A program made the translations under genes and the position numbers. Below are positions 50,537 through 59,102 of a DNA stretch of 64,000 bases, piece by piece; position 1 is the first letter of the stretch; each line of letters opens with the position of its first letter. The stretch covers positions 62,001 to 126,000 of the forward strand of contig JAUILU010000004.1 of assembly GCA_030432905.1 (NCBI GenBank), given 5' to 3'. This DNA comes from Phycisphaerae bacterium (GTDB lineage Bacteria; Planctomycetota; Phycisphaerae; Phycisphaerales; UBA1924). The notes under the pieces are model-generated. The model saw only the letters and a program-made list of their open reading frames with translations, ran no database searches and was not told where the DNA came from.

Positions 50537-51150
50537 GAGCCGCAGGCTTTCTCGATCTCTTGGCACAGCTCACGCGCCCGGGCTCGACGCGAGGCGAGAT
50601 CATCGAGGATGCGTACCTTCTCGCCCTCGTCTTCGAGCATGCCCGCGTTGACGCGCACGTTCTGGCCCGCCGACTTCACGCACGCCTCGGCGAGCGCCGC
50701 CGCCCCCGCCAGATCGCTCGTCAGATTCTGATTGCAGATCGGCGCAAGCCCGCGGTACTCAAGCAACAAACTTTCTGCGGCTTTCATGATCGACGTTGGC
50801 ACGTTGATCGCCTTCTGAAGCGCACCGCCCCACCGCTCGGCGCGAACCGGGTCGTCCTTGGGCAGGCCCCAGAGTTCGTTCAGACCGGCGTACGCCTCGG
50901 CGTCCTTGTCCGCGGACTCAAGCAGAACCGCACGGAGTTCTTTGAGAGTCGCGTCGATCGCTTCGAGCCGGTCCTGATGAGCAGCCAGCGACTTTCGGCC
51001 CAGCGAGTAGGCAACGACCATTGAGGCCAGCGCCGCCGAGAGCGCGCCGACGATTCCCGCCGCCGCCCCGCCGCCGGGCACTGGCTCTTTCGAGCCGAGC
51101 CGATCGAGCATGTCGTTCAGTACCAAGTCGCCGAGTCGGTCCATACGCAT
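50533..51150 (-). CDS. Cyclodeaminase/cyclohydrolase family protein (FTCD-type)
   Basis: 205 residues. The family start LGSKEPVPGGGAAAGIVGALSAAL is clear (PVPGGGAAAG), followed by a helical bundle with NVPTSIMKAAESLLLEYRGL and ICNQNLTSDLAGAAALAEAC. Relatives are formiminotetrahydrofolate cyclodeaminase and FchA, which interconvert one-carbon folates. ATG 51150 or ATG 51144; the second has TACAAC 6 nt upstream and no Shine-Dalgarno. First of three coupled genes with the YkgJ pair. Confidence 0.87.
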   Translation of the reverse strand: MRMDRLGDLVLNDMLDRLGSKEPVPGGGAAAGIVGALSAALASMVVAYSLGRKSLAAHQDRLEAIDATLKELRAVLLESADKDAEAYAGLNELWGLPKDDPVRAERWGGALQKAINVPTSIMKAAESLLLEYRGLAPICNQNLTSDLAGAAALAEACVKSAGQNVRVNAGMLEDEGEKVRILDDLASRRARARELCQEIEKACGS

Positions 51151-51184
51151 GTTGTAGCGCTGCTGGCGAAGCTTTGCACGGTTG

Positions 51185-51352
51185 TTAGACGACCGTGGAA
51201 AACAGAGCCGCGCAGGTCAAGACAAGCGAGAGCGCCCCCGCATAGCTGACAATTCCGATCACGAGAGGGGCCGCGAATCCTTGCTCGGACGGGTGTTTCT
51301 GTTCGTCGTGTTCGTGATGAAACGCTTCTTTGAAAGCTTCGATGGTTTCCAT
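51185..51352 (-). CDS. Small single-helix membrane protein
   Basis: 55 residues: a charged N-terminal half (METIEAFKEAFHHEHDEQKH) and one membrane helix (APLVIGIVSYAGALSLVLTCAALF, about 31-52). AAGGAG lies 8 nt before the ATG at 51352, which supports it as a real small gene. No family recognised. Confidence 0.68.
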   Translation of the reverse strand: METIEAFKEAFHHEHDEQKHPSEQGFAAPLVIGIVSYAGALSLVLTCAALFSTVV

Positions 51353-51451
51353 TGCTGGCTCCTTGAACTCAGGGCACGCTGCCCATCCAGACCAGGAACC
51401 ACCCATCAAATCAAGTTATTCTCCGCTAACAAAATCACTCTCGCCATTGGC

Positions 51452-51457
51452 TATATT
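51452..51457 (+). promoter_or_regulatory. -10 box TATATT, leaderless promoter of the AtoE-type gene
   Basis: TATATT-gcccccc-ATG: the hexamer ends 7 nt before the ATG; there is no Shine-Dalgarno, only a C-run. Confidence 0.5.
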
Positions 51458-51464
51458 GCCCCCC

Positions 51465-52829
51465 ATGCTCGCACGACTTGGTGACCGTATCTCCGCCGGC
51501 TTCAGGGCGACCGCCCCAGACCCGTTCGTCATCGCCGTCCTGCTGACCGGCCTGACATTCCTGCTCGCGCTCCTGCGCACCGACATGCCCGCGCGAGAGC
51601 TCGTCAGCGCCTGGGCCAGCCCGGACAGCGGCGTGTGGAAGTTCCTCGGCTTCGCGATGCAGATGTGCCTCATCCTCGTCACCGGTCACGCGCTGGCGGC
51701 ATCGAAACCAGTCGCCGCGGGTCTGCGCAAGCTCGCCGACGTACCCCGAACGGGCGCACAGGCCGCGGCGCTTGTTGGCATCACCGCGGCTTCACTGGGC
51801 GCGATCAACTGGGGGCTCGGGCTCATCGCGGGCGCCATCATCGCGCGCGACGCCGGACGCTCACTCACAAGACGCAACATCGAGCACCACTACCCAGTGC
51901 TCGTCGCGGCGGGCTATCTCGGGCTCATGGTCTGGCACGGCGGGTTCAGTGGTACAGCGCCGCTCAAAGTCTCGACCGCCACAGCCATAGCCGACGTGCT
52001 CCCCGATGGCACCGTGATGGAGCCCATTTCGATCTACGACACCGTGCTCAGCCCGATGAACATCGTCGTCACGGGCGGGCTGCTTGTGCTCGCACCGATC
52101 GTCATGGCGCTCATGATGCCCAAGTCCGGCGGCCAGCGCGCGCCCGAGCCAACCGAACCAAGCAAAGCCGAGAACGATTCCACACCCAAACCGATGCTGC
52201 CCCGCTTGCTCGAGGACACGCCGATCATCAACATCTTGCTCGCCGGGCTGATCGCGGTGTGGGCGATCGGGTTCTACTTCCCAAAGTCTGGCGACAGCGG
52301 CATCACACGGCTCTCACCCAACGAGGTCAACCTCACCATGCTCATGCTCGGGCTTGTGCTGCACGGCTCGCCCCGCTCGTTCATCGTCGCGGTCGAAGAC
52401 GGCGCACGCGGATGCGCGGGCATCATCATCCAGTTCCCTCTCTACGCGGGCATCATGGGCATGATGCACACAAGCGGGCTGACCGCGCAGATCGCAGAAG
52501 CCATCGGCAGCACCGCGAACTCCACGACGCTCGCGCCGCTGACGTGCATCAGCGCCGGCATCGTCAACCTCTTCGTCCCCTCGGGCGGCGGTCAATGGGG
52601 AGTCCAGGGTCCGATCGTCGTCGAGAGCGCGATCGCCGCGGGCGTGCCGTTGCCCAAGGCCGTCATGGCGCTGGCCTACGGCGACCAGTTGACCAACATG
52701 CTCCAACCCTTCTGGGCCTTGCCGCTGCTCGCGATCACCGGCGCCAAAGCGCGCGAGATCGTGGGTTATACAGCGATCGTGATGATCTTCGGTCTCATTT
52801 GGACACTGGGCTGCCTCTTGGTTTTCTAA
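51465..52829 (+). CDS. Short-chain fatty acid transporter (AtoE family)
   Basis: 454 residues, about ten membrane helices. ISAGFRATAPDPFVIAVLLT at the start and GINWGLGLIAG-like SLGAINWGLGLIAGAI, YLGLMVWHGGFSGTAPL and LFVPSGGGQWGVQGPIVVE are diagnostic of AtoE, which takes up short-chain acids such as butyrate or acetoacetate. A charged cytoplasmic loop lies at about 225-250. No ato degradation genes are nearby. ATG at 51465; the frame is open further upstream, but the family starts here. Confidence 0.9.
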   Translation: MLARLGDRISAGFRATAPDPFVIAVLLTGLTFLLALLRTDMPARELVSAWASPDSGVWKFLGFAMQMCLILVTGHALAASKPVAAGLRKLADVPRTGAQAAALVGITAASLGAINWGLGLIAGAIIARDAGRSLTRRNIEHHYPVLVAAGYLGLMVWHGGFSGTAPLKVSTATAIADVLPDGTVMEPISIYDTVLSPMNIVVTGGLLVLAPIVMALMMPKSGGQRAPEPTEPSKAENDSTPKPMLPRLLEDTPIINILLAGLIAVWAIGFYFPKSGDSGITRLSPNEVNLTMLMLGLVLHGSPRSFIVAVEDGARGCAGIIIQFPLYAGIMGMMHTSGLTAQIAEAIGSTANSTTLAPLTCISAGIVNLFVPSGGGQWGVQGPIVVESAIAAGVPLPKAVMALAYGDQLTNMLQPFWALPLLAITGAKAREIVGYTAIVMIFGLIWTLGCLLVF

Positions 52830-52873
52830 TCGCCGATCGGTGTGGTTAGAGTTATCCAAAGGCACAGACCCGC

Positions 52874-55192
52874 ATGAGCACCATCCCACCAGCACCCGGC
52901 ACCGAAGAGCCACTGAAACTGCCCGTGCTCAAGGTCCAGCTCCCGAGCGCGTGCGGCCCCGACTCTCAAGAGTGCGAGCGGTGCGTGATGCGTTTCATCG
53001 AACGCCGAAGCGAGAGCGAGCAGGGCCGGGCGATCGGGGAACACGCGACGCTCGTGATCCCGATCAAGAACCTCGCCAGCGAAGCCGGGGCGCGGCGGAT
53101 CAACCGCCGACTGCACAAGCACAGGCTGGACGCCGACGCGAGCCTTGCCACGAAAGAACTCAGGCTCAACTTCGCGAGAAACAAGTGCCCGCTGCACGAA
53201 GCAACCACCGCGCTCGAAGGCACGGGATTCAGGCTCGATCTTGAGAGCGCGCGCATCGAACCCCGCACCGACATGACAGGTATCGGTCGCGCCCACCGGG
53301 TTCTCTCTCGCATCGAGTCCGTGCTTGCGTACATCGCGAGCGAGCGGAACATGCTCTTGATCGCCATCTCGGGCGTGCTGCTTGTCGCCGGGGCGATCAC
53401 TCAGTGGACCGGTGGCCCCGCCGCGGTCTGGATCGCGCTCTATGCCCTGAGCGCGATCCTATCTAGCACCGATACCGCGCCGGAGGCATTGTCAGAGATC
53501 AAGAAACTGCGTGTCAACGTCGAGGTGCTCATGTTCGTCGCGGCAATCGGCGCCGCCATCATCGGGCACTACGAAGACGGCGCATTCCTGCTGTTTCTCT
53601 TCGGGCTCGGCGCTGCGGGCGAGGACGCCGCGCTCGGCCGCGCCAAGAGCGCTGTCGATGCGCTGGCCGAGCTCACTCCAGACTCGGCGCGTGTCATTGA
53701 CGAAGACGGCAACGAATCCCGGATCAAGCTTGAAGACGTCACGATCGGTTCGCATGTCTCGCTCAGACCCTTTGAGCGTGTGCCGCTCGACGCCGTCATT
53801 GTCCACGGCACATCGCCCATCGATCAGTCGCTCGTCACCGGTGAACCCATACCAGTCGAATGCGGGCCGGGCGACACGGTGCTCGCGGGATCGATCAACG
53901 GCGACCGCCCGCTTGTGCTCAGAACAACCAAGCCCGCGGGCGAGAGCACGCTCGCCAAAATCATGCGGATGGTCGAAGGGGCTCAGGCCGAGAAGTCTCC
54001 GACCGAGTTGTTCACCGCAAAGATCGAGCGTTTCTATGTTCCGCTGGTGCTCGTAGCGACGCCCGTGCTCGCGGTGTTGCCGCCTCTGGTCAGTGAACTT
54101 GACTGGGGTGATTCGTTCTACAGAGCGATGGCGTTTCTCGTCGCGGGCTCGCCCTGTGCGCTTGCGATCGGAACACCCGCGGCGATGCTGTGCGCGATGG
54201 CAAAGTCCGCCCGGCTCGGCGTGCTTATCAAGGGCGGCGCGCACCTCGAAACGCTCGCCAAGGCCGACACATTCGCGTTCGACAAAACAGGCACGCTCAC
54301 CGCGGGCAAGCCGAGCGTCCAGAACGTTTACGCGCTCGCCGGGGGCGACGAGAACGAGGTGCTCCGGCTCGCAGCCGCGGTCGAGGCCGAGGCGTCGCAC
54401 CCGCTGGCAGAAGCGATCGTCAGAGCCGCCGATTTCCGAGAGCTTGAGCTGCCGAAGGTTTCAGACGCGAAGCAGATCGTCGCCGTCGGAGCCGAGGCGA
54501 GTGTCGAGGGCAGACGCATCCGGGTCGGCAAAAAGCAAGACGCAGAAACCGACGCCGCCCTTGCGCACGCCGCGACCGAAGCAGCCGACACAGGCGCAAC
54601 GGTCGTCTGGGTCCTGCAAGACGGCACACCGATCGGGTTTGTCGAGATCTCCGACGCCATCCGCGACTCAAGCCAGCGCGCGGTCGCCCGCCTGCGAGAG
54701 GTCGGCGTGAAGTCCGTGTCGCTCTTGACGGGCGACCACGGAGCAGCCGCCAACGCGGTCGCCGCGAAACTCGGCATCGACGATGTCCACGCGGATCTCC
54801 TGCCCGACGAGAAACTCACGCAGATCGACCGCCTGCGCGAGAACGCGACCGCGGTTGTCATGGTCGGTGACGGCGTCAACGACGCGCCGGCGCTGGCGCG
54901 TGCGGACCTCGGCGTCGCGATGGGAGCCGCGGGCACCGACATCGCGATGGAGACCGCCGACGTCGCGCTCATGGGCACCGACCTCGGGCGGATCGCCGAC
55001 GGCGTGCTCCTGGCGCGCCGAACACGCACCATCGTCAAGCAGAACCTCGTCATCGCGCTCGGGGTGATCCTGATCGTCGCGCCGCTGGGCGCGATGGGCT
55101 TCGCCGAGCTCGGTATCGCGGTCCTGCTCCATGAGGGATCAACGATCGTAGTGGTGCTCAACGCGCTTCGGCTGCTCAGGTGGAAGCCGTAG
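52874..55192 (+). CDS. P1B-type metal-transporting ATPase, subgroup P1B-4
   Basis: 772 residues with actuator motif VTGEP, membrane motif AGSPCALAIGTPAA (SPC, about 425), phosphorylation site DKTGTLT (about 470), HP motif EASHPLAEAI and hinge GDGVNDAPAL. The last helix has HEGST (about 752). SPC with HEGxT marks the P1B-4 subgroup, which exports Co2+, Fe2+ or similar ions rather than Cu+ (CPC). The N-terminus lacks a GMxCxxC domain but has a cysteine group, ACGPDSQECERC, as a possible metal sensor. Confidence 0.9.
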   Translation: MSTIPPAPGTEEPLKLPVLKVQLPSACGPDSQECERCVMRFIERRSESEQGRAIGEHATLVIPIKNLASEAGARRINRRLHKHRLDADASLATKELRLNFARNKCPLHEATTALEGTGFRLDLESARIEPRTDMTGIGRAHRVLSRIESVLAYIASERNMLLIAISGVLLVAGAITQWTGGPAAVWIALYALSAILSSTDTAPEALSEIKKLRVNVEVLMFVAAIGAAIIGHYEDGAFLLFLFGLGAAGEDAALGRAKSAVDALAELTPDSARVIDEDGNESRIKLEDVTIGSHVSLRPFERVPLDAVIVHGTSPIDQSLVTGEPIPVECGPGDTVLAGSINGDRPLVLRTTKPAGESTLAKIMRMVEGAQAEKSPTELFTAKIERFYVPLVLVATPVLAVLPPLVSELDWGDSFYRAMAFLVAGSPCALAIGTPAAMLCAMAKSARLGVLIKGGAHLETLAKADTFAFDKTGTLTAGKPSVQNVYALAGGDENEVLRLAAAVEAEASHPLAEAIVRAADFRELELPKVSDAKQIVAVGAEASVEGRRIRVGKKQDAETDAALAHAATEAADTGATVVWVLQDGTPIGFVEISDAIRDSSQRAVARLREVGVKSVSLLTGDHGAAANAVAAKLGIDDVHADLLPDEKLTQIDRLRENATAVVMVGDGVNDAPALARADLGVAMGAAGTDIAMETADVALMGTDLGRIADGVLLARRTRTIVKQNLVIALGVILIVAPLGAMGFAELGIAVLLHEGSTIVVVLNALRLLRWKP

Positions 55193-55208
55193 CCGATCTT
55201 GGCGCACG

Positions 55209-55243
55209 AAAAAGCCCCGCCGGCTCGCCGAAGCCAACGGGGC
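55209..55243 (-). terminator. Intrinsic terminator of the HlyD/ABC/TolC operon
   Basis: GCCCCG (55214-55219) pairs with CGGGGC (55238-55243), with an inner GGCT/AGCC. Read on the minus strand the stem is followed by a run of five T. It lies about 100 bp after the TolC gene. Confidence 0.78.
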
Positions 55244-55293
55244 AAGAAGAGGAGTGTTTCTGCCACCTTGTTGGACACCTCCGGCGGCGATTA

Positions 55294-55317
55294 GTTCCGG
55301 CTACCGAACAATTTTTT
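55294..55317 (+). terminator. Intrinsic terminator after the P1B-4 ATPase gene
   Basis: GTTcCGG pairs with CCGAAC around the loop CTA (55294-55309, one bulged C), followed by TTTTTT at 55312-55317. It is short but well placed for the plus-strand ATPase gene. The gap from 55193 to 55346 holds only the two terminators. Confidence 0.55.
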
Positions 55318-55346
55318 GATGCGACACCGAGACCGCAGTTCTTGCG

Positions 55347-57044
55347 CTACCAGAGCCGACCTGACTGGGCCTCACGCACCTGCTCGGAATCCGCATCAAA
55401 CGGCTCCCACCGCACTTTGGCCGCCCCGAGCACCATCCCGGTGGACTGGGCGAGGTTGAGCTGGGCGATCTGATAGTCCACGACCGCGCGGATCTCGTCG
55501 GACCGGGCGCTGACGAGCCGAGACGCCGCGTTGAGCACATCGGTCGACGTCGATCCGCCCAGCTCGAACTGTCGGCGCTCCGCAGAGAGCGTGCGGGTGT
55601 TGAGGATGACCGCCTGCCTCGCCGCCAGGATCCGCTGCCAGTCGGCGCGGAGCCGGTCGGCCGCGTCGTAGACCTCCTGCCGGATCGTCTGCTCTCGGCT
55701 CGCCTTGTTCGCGATCCGCTGCAGACGAGTCAGCACGCTCCGGCGGAGCCTGCTCTCGGCGGCCTGATTCCCGATCGGGATCTCGCCCGTGAAGCCGAGC
55801 GACCAGTCCTCGAAATCGTTGTCACGGGTCGTGTCGAACGAATCGCTCAGGCTGTCGCCGAGGCCGTTGATCGTGTACGACGCGTCGATGTTCAGCGTCG
55901 GCAGCGTCTGGTTGCGATCGAAGTCGATCTGGCTCGCGTCGGCGAGCAGTTGGAGTTCGAGTTCGAGCAGGTCCATCCGCGAACCGATCGCTAGCTCGGC
56001 AAGAGCCGCGGGGTCGATCTCGTACAGCACCGGGTCGGGTGGGCTCACCGGCAAGATGACGGTCTCACTGTCCACATCGAGACCCGCGATGTTCATGACG
56101 CGCTTGAGGCTGCGCTGCTGGACGAGCACGTTCTGCTCGGCTCGGAGGATCGAATCAAGACGATCCGCGACACCCGACTCGGCGCGGATGAGCTCGATCT
56201 CTGCGACAGAACCCGCATCAAGAAGCCGCTGCGCCTGATCGAGCACCTCGCGTGCGACCTCGAATTCTTCTTGCCGGAGCGCCAGCTCTTCACGAGCCGC
56301 GTAGAGCAGCCAGTACGAACGTTCGGCGGCGGTCAGTTGATTGATCAGCGTCGCCTTGGTGCGCGTCTCGCTCACGCTCCGCCCGATCGCCGCGACCCTG
56401 AGTGCGTGCGTTGTCGAGCGCCGACCCGCGCCACGCAAGAGCGGCTGACTCAAACTGAACTGCAGATCGCTCGTGTACGCCGGGTTGAGTGTCGAGAATG
56501 TGTTGTTCGTCTCGCTCCGGCGCATCGGCAGGCTCACGCTCGCGGTGCCGCCCGAGAGCAGCGGCACGCGCACGCCGGGCGTCAGCAACTGCTGCTCCGC
56601 CTGCGCATCGCTCAGTGTCGAACTCGTCGGCGTGTCCGTCTGCACCCAGAGCCCACGCAAGGTGAACGCGGAGTTGAACGCCGCCTCCGCCTCGCTCACG
56701 CTCTGATCGTCGATCGCGGGGTTCACGAGCGCCACCTGGATGTCGAGGTTGTTGGCCAGCGTCGCCGCCCGCGCCTCGGCGATCGTGAGCTCCAGGTTTT
56801 CCAGCCCCTCAAACTGCGACACCGGGCGGTCAAGATCCATCTTGCCCGCTTCGAGATCGGGCTGAACCTCGGCGACAAACCCAGAGAGATCAAGACTCTC
56901 AACGTCACGCGTCCGCTCGACCGAGATGCGTTCGTAGTCAGACTCAACCGGCGCGAACGGGTTCGCGGAGCAGCCGGTAGCCAGCAGCCCCGCGACAGAG
57001 CCGGCAAAGAGTGCGAGCCGCAGCGTTGTGTGTGTTGCGTTCAT
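55347..57044 (-). CDS. TolC family outer-membrane efflux lipoprotein
   Basis: 565 residues. Signal and lipobox LLATGC at the N-terminus, then two outer-membrane-factor repeats with long coiled coils (LELTIAEARAATLANNLDIQ, SETRTKATLINQLTAAERSY, ELGGSTSTDVLNAASRLVSA). It should form the outer-membrane channel for the ABC pump encoded just upstream. ATG 57044 has GGGGA upstream, 28 bp after the permease gene. Last gene of the operon and followed by a terminator. Confidence 0.9.
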   Translation of the reverse strand: MNATHTTLRLALFAGSVAGLLATGCSANPFAPVESDYERISVERTRDVESLDLSGFVAEVQPDLEAGKMDLDRPVSQFEGLENLELTIAEARAATLANNLDIQVALVNPAIDDQSVSEAEAAFNSAFTLRGLWVQTDTPTSSTLSDAQAEQQLLTPGVRVPLLSGGTASVSLPMRRSETNNTFSTLNPAYTSDLQFSLSQPLLRGAGRRSTTHALRVAAIGRSVSETRTKATLINQLTAAERSYWLLYAAREELALRQEEFEVAREVLDQAQRLLDAGSVAEIELIRAESGVADRLDSILRAEQNVLVQQRSLKRVMNIAGLDVDSETVILPVSPPDPVLYEIDPAALAELAIGSRMDLLELELQLLADASQIDFDRNQTLPTLNIDASYTINGLGDSLSDSFDTTRDNDFEDWSLGFTGEIPIGNQAAESRLRRSVLTRLQRIANKASREQTIRQEVYDAADRLRADWQRILAARQAVILNTRTLSAERRQFELGGSTSTDVLNAASRLVSARSDEIRAVVDYQIAQLNLAQSTGMVLGAAKVRWEPFDADSEQVREAQSGRLW

Positions 57045-57072
57045 GGGTTCCCCAGAGAAAGCCAGAGGTTGT

Positions 57073-58335
57073 CTATTCGTGCCTGAGCGCATCGATCGGG
57101 TTGAGCAGCGAAGCGCGAATCGCCGGGAACATACCGAACCCGATGCCCGCCGCGGCGCTCAAGCCAGCGCTCAGCGCGATCGCCCAGAACGGCGCTGCCG
57201 CGTCTTTGAGCATCTCGATCGGCATGTTCCGCACGCCCATCAGGCAAAGCTGCCCCACCGCGATGCCGACCGCGGCTCCCGCGAGACAGAGCACGACCGC
57301 CTCGACCAGGAACTGCATCAGGATCACGATCGGGTGCGCGCCCATCGCCTTGCGCAGACCGATCTCACGGGTCCGCTCACTAACGGACACGAGCATGATG
57401 TTCATGATCCCGATGCCGCCCACAATCAGGCTCACGAGCACGACCAACCCGGTGATGAGCGTCATGACAAAGGCGATCTTGTTGAAGTCGTCGATGATGT
57501 TCTGCATAACCTGAACATCGAATGTGTCATCCTGGTCGGGCTCGATGCCGCGCATCTTGCGGAGCACGAACGAGATCTCGGCGACGACGTTGTCCGCATC
57601 ATCCGGGTTCTTCATCTCGCCCTGTGCGTAGTTGATCCAGCCGTCGGGGTTGAGGTTCATCGCGGTAGAGATCGGAATGTACATCTCGGTCTGCGTGTCG
57701 CCCCCGCCGAACATCGCCGAGCGTTCGATCGTCTCGACGATGCCCACGATAATGAACCGCCGACCCGAGAGCAGGATGAACTCACCGACCGCGTCCTTGG
57801 GCAGGTTCAGCTCCTCGATCGCTTTTTCGTTAATCACGCAGACGTTGCTGGCCTGCTCGATGTCGATCGAGCTAAAGCGTCGGCCTTCCATGATCTCGCG
57901 GTTCTCGATGTCGTGCCAGCTCGGCTCGATGCCGGTGGTCCGCACGCTTTCGAGGATGATCTCTTCGTACTGGATGTCGTACGCGCCGAAGTACATCGCG
58001 CAGAGCTTGTCGAGGCTCGTCACGTGCTCGCGGATCGCATCGACTTCTTCTTGCTGGAGCTGCACCTCGCGCCAGTTGAGCTTGCCCCGCCAGCTGGGCG
58101 GCAAGGTACCGTCCATGAACACACGCTTGGCGCCGAACTGCTCGAACTCCGAGAGCACGCCCCGCTGCATGCCCGAGAGCGAGCCCATGATCAGGATGAT
58201 CGAGCCGACCGCGACCACGATGCCGAGCGTCGTCAGCATCGTGCGGATCTTGTTGTTGTAGATCTGCGCCAGCGCGAGCACCACGGTCTGACTCAGCACG
58301 CGCAGGATCATCATCACGGGCGAAAGGAGGATCAT
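57073..58335 (-). CDS. MacB-like ABC transporter permease
   Basis: 420 residues. One N-terminal helix (NNKIRTMLTTLGIVVAVGSI), a large periplasmic MacB_PCD domain (about 55-290) and three C-terminal helices forming the FtsX domain (LVVLVSLIVGGIGIMNIMLV, ERTREIGLRKAMGAHP). It is the mechanotransmitting type, not a classical channel, and works with the ATPase encoded next door (ATGA overlap) to push substrates through the TolC channel. Confidence 0.92.
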   Translation of the reverse strand: MILLSPVMMILRVLSQTVVLALAQIYNNKIRTMLTTLGIVVAVGSIILIMGSLSGMQRGVLSEFEQFGAKRVFMDGTLPPSWRGKLNWREVQLQQEEVDAIREHVTSLDKLCAMYFGAYDIQYEEIILESVRTTGIEPSWHDIENREIMEGRRFSSIDIEQASNVCVINEKAIEELNLPKDAVGEFILLSGRRFIIVGIVETIERSAMFGGGDTQTEMYIPISTAMNLNPDGWINYAQGEMKNPDDADNVVAEISFVLRKMRGIEPDQDDTFDVQVMQNIIDDFNKIAFVMTLITGLVVLVSLIVGGIGIMNIMLVSVSERTREIGLRKAMGAHPIVILMQFLVEAVVLCLAGAAVGIAVGQLCLMGVRNMPIEMLKDAAAPFWAIALSAGLSAAAGIGFGMFPAIRASLLNPIDALRHE

Positions 58336-59102
58336 GTCGCCACCTCCTCGGCCAGCCGCATCGCGGTCGCCGCCTTGGCCCGCAGGAATTCCTGATGGAT
58401 CGGGTCTTCCTCGGTCGGGAAGTCGCTCATGACCTTGCCGTCACGCAGCCGAACAATCCGCTTGGCCTGTCCCGCGACTTCCTCTTCGTGCGTGACAATC
58501 ACGATCGTCTGGCCCGCATCGTGCAGCTCCTGAAAGAGCGCGATGATCTCCTCGGTCGTGGTCGAGTCGAGGTTCCCCGTCGGCTCGTCGGCGAGCAGGA
58601 TGCTCGGGTTGTTGACCAACGCCCTTGCGACCGCGACGCGCTGCCGCTGACCACCCGAGAGCTGGTTGGGCCTGTGCGTCAGTCGCTCGCCCAGCCCCAC
58701 GCGCTCGAGCGCGACCTTGGCGCGCTTGCGGGCGCCGATCCAGTTCGTCCGCGAATACACCATCGGCAAGGTGACGTTCTTCAGAGCCGTCTGTTTGGCG
58801 AGCAGCTCGAAGCTCTGGAACACGAACCCGATCTGCTCGTTGCGCACACGAGCCAGCGCCGCGCTGCTCATTTTGTGAACCGGGATGCCGCTCAGCGAAT
58901 ACTGCCCGCCCGTCGGCTTGTCGAGACAGCCGAGGATGTTCATGAGCGTGCTCTTGCCCGAGCCGGAGGTTCCCATGATCGCGACGTACTCGTTCTGCTC
59001 GATGTCGAGCGTGACACCGTCGAGCGCGCGAACCTCGAGCGCCTTGCCCTTCTCGGTGCCGAGCTTGTAGACCTTCTCAAGATTTCTGATCGAGATGGTC
59101 AC
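58332..59102 (-). CDS. MacB/LolD-type ABC transporter ATP-binding protein
   Basis: 256 residues. Walker A IMGTSGSGKSTLMNILGCLD, signature LSGGQRQRVAVARAL, Walker B ILLADEPTGNLDS and H-loop VIVTHEEEVA are all intact. The string GCLDKPTGGQYSLSG is typical of the LolD/MacB/FtsE branch. Coupled by ATGA to both the adaptor gene upstream and the permease gene downstream. Confidence 0.94.
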   Translation of the reverse strand: MTISIRNLEKVYKLGTEKGKALEVRALDGVTLDIEQNEYVAIMGTSGSGKSTLMNILGCLDKPTGGQYSLSGIPVHKMSSAALARVRNEQIGFVFQSFELLAKQTALKNVTLPMVYSRTNWIGARKRAKVALERVGLGERLTHRPNQLSGGQRQRVAVARALVNNPSILLADEPTGNLDSTTTEEIIALFQELHDAGQTIVIVTHEEEVAGQAKRIVRLRDGKVMSDFPTEEDPIHQEFLRAKAATAMRLAEEVAT

